From: Halomonas sp.
GTDB lineage: Bacteria; Pseudomonadota; Gammaproteobacteria; Pseudomonadales; Halomonadaceae
Assembly: GCA_007116835.1 (NCBI GenBank)
Contig: SKHS01000288.1
Span: 1-6,883, forward strand
Length of the DNA stretch: 6,883 bases
Direction: 5' to 3'
A model generated the notes under the pieces. That model saw only the letters and a program-made list of their open reading frames with translations. It was not told the origin of the DNA and searched no databases. Positions 1-3,987 of the stretch are shown here, piece after piece. How positions within the stretch are numbered: the first letter of the stretch is position 1; every line of letters starts with the position of its first letter. Position numbers and translations under genes: made by a program.

Positions 1-660
1 CCACTGCTCATTGCCTTGATCATAGGTGTCGCCTCCAAAAAGGTTCGCAGTGCCTGTACCGTGGGCTTAGCGGTCTCCAGCGTATATTTGCTACTAGCAG
101 CAGGGGCGAAATGGAGCGTAGAACAGCGCTTAGCTCCTGCGCTCGCTGAAGCAGGACTGCATGACGCCCCGGTTCTCATTCAACCAACACCGTTTAACAT
201 TGTGCTGTGGCGAGCTACTATTATTGATGAAGATCTCTATTACGAGAGCCTGATCGGCCTCTTCGATGGACAGCGCACCCCCTCTCTTGAGCCTTTAAAG
301 CGTAACGCAGCTCTTGAGGAGAGCGCTCTGGCAGGCCCGCGCGGCCAGCGGCTGGCGTGGTTCACCGGCCCTTTTTTACGCTATGACACACCGCTGATAA
401 ATGGCCAAAAAACGTTAATCGCCACGGATATCCGCCTCGGCTTTCCAGGTTTTCATCCGTTCAGTTTTACCCTGGCAACGAGAGAAGGTGACGCCTGGCA
501 CTCGGTTGAGACAAGCGAGCAGCTAGAGACTTCTCGAGACCTACGCCTGGAAACACTCTCTAGGCTCGTTGCTAGGGCAACCGGCGACATCAGCGCCCTT
601 TGCGCCAGCGACTTTATTGAATCCCACTGGCGTGCCGAGCCTTTCCTTTACCGCTGCTGA
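1..660 (+). CDS. YdjM-type inner-membrane metal-dependent hydrolase, 3' part (partial)
   Basis: The reading frame is open from the first base, so the gene starts before the window; 219 residues and the TGA stop are visible. What is seen: a hydrophobic stretch at the left edge (LLIALIIGV), a second membrane segment at about residues 18-36, then a soluble region containing PTPFNIVLWRATIIDEDLYYE and an LDG-like FDG motif. The PTPFN-LLWR block followed by D-YYE is characteristic of the C-terminal half of the YdjM/YbcI family (PF04307, predicted membrane-bound metal-dependent hydrolases). The histidine-rich catalytic N-terminal part lies outside the window, so metal binding cannot be checked. The physiological substrate of the family is not established. 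The gene converges on the MliC-like gene with a 30-nt gap. A TTG at position 16 is in frame but lies inside the membrane region and is not the start. Confidence 0.85.
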   Translation, partial: PLLIALIIGVASKKVRSACTVGLAVSSVYLLLAAGAKWSVEQRLAPALAEAGLHDAPVLIQPTPFNIVLWRATIIDEDLYYESLIGLFDGQRTPSLEPLKRNAALEESALAGPRGQRLAWFTGPFLRYDTPLINGQKTLIATDIRLGFPGFHPFSFTLATREGDAWHSVETSEQLETSRDLRLETLSRLVARATGDISALCASDFIESHWRAEPFLYRC

Positions 661-688
661 GACGCCAGCGAGTTCAAAAGATCGTACT

Positions 689-711
689 GGTCAGGGCGCA
701 ATGCCCTGACC
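689..711. terminator. Inverted repeat between convergent genes, possible bidirectional terminator
   Basis: A perfect 9-bp stem (GGTCAGGGC / GCCCTGACC) with a 5-nt loop sits between the convergent gene ends. It includes the stop codon and last codons of the minus-strand gene. Neither strand has a strong T-tract after the stem (ACACCCTTTA on plus, AGTACGATCTTTTG on minus). It could therefore be a weak bidirectional terminator or a 3'-end-stabilising hairpin; location and symmetry are the main support. Confidence 0.4.
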
Positions 712-1434
712 ACACCCTTTATACTGTTCGCCGCCAATGCTTAACGTGACACGGGCTGGGTAAGGTTGGCCTTTCATGTCATCAAAGCACGCTCCTGACT
801 CGATGCGTACACGGAAAAACTGCTCAGCGTTGGCATTCTCAATGACCACTCTGCCCGCTTCGTTATCCATAACGCTTACCATATAGGGCATGGTGTGCGT
901 CTCGCTGCCATAGGCCGTTGTCCAGGTCATCATCGGTGCATCATGGGCAAGTTCAATCGACCAACCCGGCTCATTCCCCCGCCCCAAGAACATCACACCA
1001 GGATGATCGGCACGCGTTGATGCCGCCCGGCGCTGTCCCAACTGGCACTGTAGCTGGCCTCGTGGCGTTTCTACTTGCGCTTGATCACCGCGGTTCCAAA
1101 AGCTCACTTCACCATCCTGATAGCGCTCACCGCTGGCCACTATAGCCCGAGGTAGCTGCCAGGCACCATACAGTGACCAAAGGCGTAGGTTATTATCTTC
1201 GTTCCACGCGGTAATCAAGTTCTGGTTGGCGGGCTGACACGCCCAAGCATCAAAGTGGGTCGCGCTACCAGGAAACAGGACGGCAGGCAGTAACGGCGCA
1301 CTGCTATTTACTGTTGTTTTAGCCGCCCCCAGAGCAGAATCAGCAGGTGGGGTTGCCGTGTTTGCACCGCCTGCGAGGGCCACCGTGGCCGTTAGCGCCA
1401 TTAAACCGGTTAGCCGATTAGATACATAAGTCAT
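691..1434 (-). CDS. Secreted two-domain protein: MliC-like lysozyme-inhibitor domain plus COG3650 domain
   Basis: 247 aa. Residues 1-27 form a signal peptide (Arg at 7, hydrophobic core to about 22, likely cleavage near ALA or NTA). There is no lipobox cysteine, so the product is probably soluble in the periplasm. A low-complexity Ala/Ser/Thr/Pro linker follows to about residue 55. Residues 63-132 resemble the MliC/PliC fold (C-type lysozyme inhibitors), with ERYQDGEVSFWNRGDQAQVE as the hallmark and cysteines at 66 and 130 flanking the domain. Residues 146-245 match the COG3650 type, with FLGRGNEPGWSIEL and cysteines at 216 and 241. Each domain thus has its own cysteine pair, which could form disulphides. 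AGGGAG at 1443-1448, 8 nt before the ATG, supports the start. It is the last gene of the minus-strand series, 166 nt after the DUF3087 gene. Lysozyme inhibition is inferred from family resemblance; the COG3650 domain has no known function. Confidence 0.8.
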   Translation of the reverse strand: MTYVSNRLTGLMALTATVALAGGANTATPPADSALGAAKTTVNSSAPLLPAVLFPGSATHFDAWACQPANQNLITAWNEDNNLRLWSLYGAWQLPRAIVASGERYQDGEVSFWNRGDQAQVETPRGQLQCQLGQRRAASTRADHPGVMFLGRGNEPGWSIELAHDAPMMTWTTAYGSETHTMPYMVSVMDNEAGRVVIENANAEQFFRVRIESGACFDDMKGQPYPARVTLSIGGEQYKGCGQGIAP

Positions 1435-1502
1435 GCGTCCTGCTCCCTGTCGTCATCACTGTGGTTACCGCTACTGCTATTATTACGTTGCCTGTTCACT
1501 AA

Positions 1503-1517
1503 ATTGCCATCGGCAAT
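1503..1517. repeat. Short hairpin upstream of the MliC-like gene
   Basis: ATTGCC-ATC-GGCAAT is a perfect 6-bp stem with a 3-nt loop, about 70 nt upstream of the MliC-like ATG. On the minus strand it is followed by TTTAGTG, too weak a T-run for a terminator. It could be an operator-like palindrome or chance. Confidence 0.25.
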
Positions 1518-1550
1518 GGGCTTTACTTAGCGCCCAGCGTTTTCCTTGTT

Positions 1551-1577
1551 AGTGCGTGTGTTGTTGACCAACGCACT
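1551..1577. repeat. Inverted repeat downstream of the DUF3087 gene
   Basis: AGTGCGT (1551-1557) and ACGCACT (1571-1577) form a 7-bp stem with a 13-nt loop. An alternative nested GTTG/CAAC pairing gives a bulged hairpin. It lies 24 nt after the DUF3087 stop. On the minus strand it is followed by AACAAGG, without a T-tract, so it is not a canonical intrinsic terminator; it may stabilise the 3' end. Confidence 0.3.
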
Positions 1578-1600
1578 GTTATTCAATTTTTGGCGTTACG

Positions 1601-2113
1601 TCAGCGGCGCTTAAATGCTTTTAAGTCTTGCGGGTCAAAACGGTCTACCTGGGCCGGCAGCCCTAACGCTTCGCGTTTTAATTTTATCTGCATTTTTTCT
1701 GCTAAGCGTTCGGAATCGTCATCGGTCGTGCGGCCATTAAGCTCGGCAAGCTGGGTCATGCCTTGATGGTAAAAGGTCACAATATCCAGCGCCACACGGT
1801 TATCTTCCTCTACTCCCCGACGCAACGGCTTAAGATAGCCACTAATGTGGGAAAGATGATGTTTTAGCTGCCATACATAGCGCATTTCAGTCATCCATGG
1901 ACGATCCTTGAGCACCGCAAAGAGTGCGCTGGTTGCCAGTAGTCCCAGAAACACACCCAGCGCATTGAGCCATAGGCTGCTGCCAAACGCAGCGGTTAAG
2001 AGCATTGAAAATAGTAGCCCGAAGACAATCAACTGTCCTGCCATAGCAATACTGATCATTCGCGCTTTGCGCTGATAGCTACGGGGGTCATGCTGCTCAA
2101 GAGTGAAAACCAT
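1601..2113 (-). CDS. DUF3087 family inner-membrane protein
   Basis: 170 aa from the chosen ATG at 2113. The N-terminus (MVFTLEQHDPRSYQRK) resembles the usual beginning of DUF3087 proteins (PF11286). Two membrane helices follow at about residues 19-42 and 46-68, separated by a short loop (GSSLW). The cytoplasmic or amphipathic C-terminal half (71-170) is rich in charged residues, with RPWMTEMRYVWQLKH just after helix 2 and a basic tail (KAFKRR). This start has TGAGG at 2120-2124, 6 nt upstream. The two ATGs at 2125-2128 and the farther frame opening to 2182 lack a good ribosome binding site and would add a tail that does not look like the family. It follows the DAHP synthase on the same strand (90-nt gap). 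No function is known for the family and there is no visible link to aromatic synthesis. Confidence 0.8.
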   Translation of the reverse strand: MVFTLEQHDPRSYQRKARMISIAMAGQLIVFGLLFSMLLTAAFGSSLWLNALGVFLGLLATSALFAVLKDRPWMTEMRYVWQLKHHLSHISGYLKPLRRGVEEDNRVALDIVTFYHQGMTQLAELNGRTTDDDSERLAEKMQIKLKREALGLPAQVDRFDPQDLKAFKRR

Positions 2114-2119
2114 GGCCAA

Positions 2120-2124
2120 CCTCA
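2120..2124 (-). promoter_or_regulatory. Ribosome binding site that decides the DUF3087 start
   Basis: On the minus strand TGAGG lies 6 nt before the ATG at 2113. The upstream alternatives in the same frame have no comparable purine-rich sequence at the right distance. Confidence 0.55.
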
Positions 2125-2143
2125 TCATCAAAAGTAGTCTCTT

Positions 2144-2171
2144 ATGATACGGGGCTGGCCAGGCCAAACAA
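2144..2171 (-). promoter_or_regulatory. Candidate sigma-70 promoter for the DUF3087 gene
   Basis: On the minus strand, TTGTTT (2166-2171) and TATCAT (2144-2149, 5 of 6 consensus positions) are separated by 16 nt and lie about 30 nt upstream of the start codon. The -35 match is poor (TTG only). The spacer contains the interrupted palindrome TGGCC-T-GGCCA. No clear terminator separates this from the DAHP synthase gene, so read-through is also possible. Confidence 0.3.
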
Positions 2172-2203
2172 GTGATTATCAAGCTTGCCGTAGATAACCA
2201 GTA

Positions 2204-3283
2204 TTAACTCAGTCGCTCAGCAGCGGTTTTGAGCAAGCGTTCGGTCGTTTCCCAGCTCACACAGGCATCAGTTACCGAAACACCATAGCGCATCGCATTT
2301 GGTTTCAGCGCCTGCTTGCCTTCAAATAAGTGGCTTTCAAGCATTAACCCGACCAAACTCGCATCGCCCGCTTTGCGCTGTGCCAGCACGTCGAGCATGA
2401 CCTCACTTTGACGGCGATGGTCTTTACGCGCGTTAGCATGGCTGCAGTCCACCATTAAACGTGGGTTTTGGCCGGCTTCCCGCAGCGCTTTCACCGCCGA
2501 GCGCACGTGATGGGACTGATAGTTTGGTTCGCCGTGACCACCTCGGAGAACCACGTGGGTGTGGGGGTTGCCGGCGCTTGCCTGCATCACTGGGCGACCT
2601 TGATGATCTATCGCAAAACGCTGATGGGAGTGGGCCGCCGCCTGCATGGCGTCGATAGCGACCTGAATATCACCACTGGTGGCATTTTTGAACCCCACCG
2701 CTGCCGCAAGATCACTGGCCAGCTCGCGATGCAGCTGTGATTCCGTAGTACGTGCACCAATGGCGACCCAGCTCAGCAGGTCATCTAAGTAAGGCGCTAA
2801 TATAGGTTGTAAAAGCTCAGTCGCCACCGGCAAGCCCCGTGAGGCAACCGCATGCATCAACTCGCGCGAGAGCGATATACCCTTTGGCATATCGCCGCTA
2901 CCGTCTAAATCAGGGTCATACGCTAACCCCTTCCAGCCCACCGTGGTACGCGGTTTTTCAACATACACACGCATGACCGGTAATAGCTGCTGACTCACCT
3001 CGTCACTAAGCGCAGCCAACCGGTCGGCATACTCCAGCGCTGCGTCTGGGTCGTGAATGGAGCAGGGCCCCACAACTACCAATAACCTGTCATCCTGGCC
3101 ATTCAGAATGCGCTGAACAGCCTGGCGCTGCTGGGCAATTTGCTCGCTCAAAGATGAGTCAATCGCGATGCTGCGGCGTAGCTCCGCCGGTAGAGGCAAC
3201 GGCTGAGATGTGGCCGAAGGGCAATTCGTTAAGGACGATACAGTAGATACCGCTGTGCAAGCAGGGCTGACATGGGCGTTCAT
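2204..3283 (-). CDS. 3-deoxy-7-phosphoheptulonate (DAHP) synthase, type I AroF/AroG/AroH family
   Basis: 359 aa, the usual size (E. coli paralogues are 348-356). The cytosolic enzyme condenses phosphoenolpyruvate and erythrose 4-phosphate to DAHP, the entry step of the shikimate pathway. Visible signatures: GPCSIHDP (72-79) with metal-ligand Cys74; MRVYVEKPRTTVGWKG (104-119) with PEP-site Arg105 and Lys110; GARTTES (176-182); VGFKN (196-200) with Lys199; LRGG (246-249); SHAN with metal ligand His282; Glu316 in MLESH; Asp339 in VTDAC. All four expected metal ligands are present. ATELL and SAGNP-H resemble E. coli AroH, but which amino acid inhibits it allosterically cannot be told, so no symbol is given. 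The ATG at 3283 has GGAGAG 8 nt upstream and lies 4 nt after the stop of leader peptide B. A longer frame from a TTG at 3427 would overlap leader B and has no ribosome binding site. Expression is probably set by the upstream attenuator. Confidence 0.96.
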   Translation of the reverse strand: MNAHVSPACTAVSTVSSLTNCPSATSQPLPLPAELRRSIAIDSSLSEQIAQQRQAVQRILNGQDDRLLVVVGPCSIHDPDAALEYADRLAALSDEVSQQLLPVMRVYVEKPRTTVGWKGLAYDPDLDGSGDMPKGISLSRELMHAVASRGLPVATELLQPILAPYLDDLLSWVAIGARTTESQLHRELASDLAAAVGFKNATSGDIQVAIDAMQAAAHSHQRFAIDHQGRPVMQASAGNPHTHVVLRGGHGEPNYQSHHVRSAVKALREAGQNPRLMVDCSHANARKDHRRQSEVMLDVLAQRKAGDASLVGLMLESHLFEGKQALKPNAMRYGVSVTDACVSWETTERLLKTAAERLS

Positions 3284-3287
3284 AGCA

Positions 3288-3458
3288 TTAACTCTCCGTA
3301 AGCGTGTGACATCGTGACACCAATTGGCCACCTTGGCTTGCACGGTCGGAGGTGGCAGCTTGCACCAACCGCGCGCCGCTAAATCGCCAGCCATAGCCAT
3401 AACCGATATAGGCAACAGTATTGGCAAGCAGGTTAGCGAGAGAGTGTGCGCGGTACAT
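3288..3458 (-). CDS. Leader peptide B, aromatic-rich, translationally coupled to DAHP synthase
   Basis: A 56-aa ORF begins MYRAHSLANLL and carries VAYIGYGYGWRFSG at residues 15-28, which places Tyr17, Tyr20, Tyr22, Trp24 and Phe26 within ten codons. The start is well supported: AAGGAG at 3466-3471 lies 7 nt before the ATG, the best Shine-Dalgarno next to the DAHP synthase. Its TAA ends 4 nt before the DAHP synthase ATG, and the DAHP synthase ribosome binding site lies in its last codons, so coupled translation is likely. It resembles leader A at the first residues (MY-A) and around W-FS. The remaining C-terminal part (30-56) is unremarkable and probably unselected. It lies after the terminator, so it would not control that terminator; a translational role is inferred. 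No family is recognised. It could alternatively be a degenerate copy of leader A. Confidence 0.65.
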   Translation of the reverse strand: MYRAHSLANLLANTVAYIGYGYGWRFSGARLVQAATSDRASQGGQLVSRCHTLTES

Positions 3459-3465
3459 GATGTAG

Positions 3466-3471
3466 CTCCTT
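3466..3471 (-). promoter_or_regulatory. Strong Shine-Dalgarno of leader peptide B
   Basis: AAGGAG on the minus strand, 7 nt before the ATG at 3458. It indicates that ribosomes load here, ahead of the DAHP synthase gene, and it fixes the start of leader B well downstream of the open frame that runs back through the terminator. Confidence 0.7.
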
Positions 3472-3477
3472 GATAAC

Positions 3478-3507
3478 ATTCTAATGAAACGTAAATACAC
3501 AGTTAAA
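3478..3507 (-). promoter_or_regulatory. Candidate internal promoter after the attenuator
   Basis: On the minus strand TTTAAC (3502-3507) and TAGAAT (3478-3483, 5 of 6 consensus positions) are separated by 18 nt in an AT-rich stretch just after the terminator. The -35 match is weak (3 of 6). If active, it would give attenuator-independent transcription of leader B and the DAHP synthase, starting only a few nt before the leader B ribosome binding site. Confidence 0.22.
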
Positions 3508-3510
3508 CGA

Positions 3511-3548
3511 AAAGAAGCCTCGGTTGAGTTACCAACCGAGGCTTCTTT
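3511..3548 (-). terminator. Intrinsic terminator (attenuator) in the DAHP synthase leader
   Basis: A perfect 16-bp inverted repeat (arms 3511-3526 and 3533-3548, GC-rich core CCTCGGTTG) encloses a 6-nt loop. On the minus strand it is followed by TCGTTTAACTG, so the stem end plus tail reads CTTCTTTTCGTTTAA, a fair T-rich tail. It lies 43 nt after the stop of leader A and about 230 nt before the DAHP synthase ATG, with no complete long gene between. Its position between an aromatic-rich peptide and an aromatic biosynthesis gene identifies it as a likely attenuator rather than a simple gene end. The stem also reads as a hairpin on the plus strand, but no plus-strand gene is present there. Confidence 0.88.
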
Positions 3549-3556
3549 GCATGCGG

Positions 3557-3615
3557 CAGGCAACCTAGTTGGTGTGCCTGGTGGCGCGACGCTATTGGTC
3601 GGCCAGGGGCACACC
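3557..3615 (-). promoter_or_regulatory. Competing RNA pairings of the attenuator (protector and antiterminator)
   Basis: In the minus-strand transcript several mutually exclusive pairings can be drawn. (1) GGUGUGCC (3615-3608, codons 33-35 of leader A) with GGCACACC (3578-3571), and next to it CCUGG (3607-3603) with CCAGG (3581-3577). (2) A hairpin CAGGCA/UGCCUG (3580-3575 with 3562-3557) extended by ACC/GGU across one bulged base, with a 5-nt loop. (3) An antiterminator ACCAAC-U-AGG (3573-3564) with CCU-CG-GUUGGU (3541-3531), which takes away the first arm of the terminator. Pairings 2 and 3 share the same bases, as an attenuator requires. Folding energies were not calculated. Confidence 0.55.
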
Positions 3616-3711
3616 GTGGCTAAACCAATACGCAGCATAAACAGACACCCACGCACCCACTGCCGCTACCGGCTTGGCGTTTGTTACCTGTGCGCGCTGT
3701 GCTGTGTACAT
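3592..3711 (-). CDS. Leader peptide A, aromatic amino-acid-sensing attenuator peptide
   Basis: A 39-aa ORF starts MYTAQRAQV and has GAWVSVYAAYWFSHG at residues 19-33, so Trp21, Tyr25, Tyr28, Trp29 and Phe30 are clustered. The ATG at 3711 has AGGA 7 nt upstream; a second ATG two codons earlier is too close to that site. The TAG stop lies 43 nt before the intrinsic terminator. This is the arrangement known from trpL and pheL leaders: scarcity of charged tRNA for the clustered residues stalls the ribosome and favours an antiterminator. The aromatic codons end two codons before the GGUGUGCC segment that can pair downstream, so a stalled ribosome would cover it. The peptide is also hydrophobic enough (15-30) for a membrane helix, so a small membrane protein cannot be ruled out. 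No named family is recognised. Confidence 0.75.
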   Translation of the reverse strand: MYTAQRAQVTNAKPVAAVGAWVSVYAAYWFSHGVPLADQ

Positions 3712-3792
3712 GGTCATGTCCTGATTGGCAGTGTTTGCCGCAATAAAACCTAAGAACTTAATCCTGCCTGCATACGATGGAAATGACAACTA

Positions 3793-3921
3793 TCAGCCGC
3801 CAAATACTTGTATCCAGCCAATCGTAGCGGACAGTGCACTCATGCTCACCAGCACAACAACGCCGAGCACAATAGCAAGCAAACCTGATTCGTCTTTAAA
3901 GTTGTCGTCATGGTGGGCCAT
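3793..3921 (-). CDS. 42-aa single-span membrane protein, unknown function
   Basis: MAHHDDNFKDESG forms a short, charged, His/Asp-rich N-terminus, followed by one long hydrophobic segment (about 14-40, LLAIVLGVVVLVSMSALSA at its core) and the end WIQVFGG. The start at 3921 is strongly supported by AGGAGG 5 nt upstream; an extension to an ATG at 3975 has no ribosome binding site. It lies 66 nt after fre on the same strand and 81 nt before leader A, with no terminator seen on either side. It may be co-transcribed with ubiD-fre, or be the first gene of the transcript entering the attenuator. The leader GAGGCTTTCATG is identical to that of fre. I do not recognise a family. The consecutive histidines and aspartates could bind a metal, but that is a guess. 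Confidence 0.65.
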   Translation of the reverse strand: MAHHDDNFKDESGLLAIVLGVVVLVSMSALSATIGWIQVFGG

Positions 3922-3935
3922 GAAAGCCTCCTTTT

Positions 3936-3954
3936 TATCGGTATCGGTTATCGG
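3936..3954 (-). repeat. Three near-tandem TATCGG hexamers upstream of the 42-aa gene
   Basis: TATCGG occurs at 3936-3941, 3942-3947 and 3949-3954 (CCGATA on the minus strand), directly before the AGGAGG ribosome binding site. It is next to CGGCA-CA-TGCCG (3952-3963). This may be a small regulator site or a chance microrepeat. Confidence 0.35.
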
Positions 3955-3987
3955 CACATGCCGTACATCAATCATTGGCCAAGCATT

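Noticed and set aside
1601..2182. DUF3087 protein with 23 extra N-terminal residues
   Set aside because: No ribosome binding site; the added sequence is unlike the family and overlaps a candidate promoter.
2204..3427. DAHP synthase with a 48-residue longer N-terminus
   Set aside because: The start would be a TTG without a ribosome binding site inside leader B. The ATG at 3283 has GGAGAG and gives the normal family length.
3288..3656. A 122-aa minus-strand reading frame containing leader B
   Set aside because: Its GTG start lies inside leader A in another frame and it would run through the intrinsic terminator. The only good ribosome binding site is in front of the ATG at 3458.
3484..3753. 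89-aa plus-strand reading frame across the terminator
   Set aside because: Antisense to the leaders and spanning the hairpin; no ribosome binding site and no recognisable protein.
3592..3789. 65-aa version of leader A starting at a TTG
   Set aside because: There is no ribosome binding site, and the extra residues fall in likely untranslated leader. The ATG at 3711 is better supported.
3765..3792. TTGTCA as a -35 box for the leader A transcript
   Set aside because: It matches 5 of 6 at -35, but the hexamer 17 nt away is CAGGAT (3 of 6). No convincing -10 was found, so the transcript start stays unassigned.
3283..3792. TyrR or TrpR operator near the DAHP synthase
   Set aside because: No TGTAAA-N6-TTTACA type palindrome or TrpR-like operator was found; TGTGTATTTACG at about 3490-3501 lacks the required symmetry and spacing.
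3793..3975. 60-aa version of the small membrane protein
   Set aside because: The ATG at 3975 has no purine-rich site, while the internal ATG at 3921 has AGGAGG at ideal spacing.
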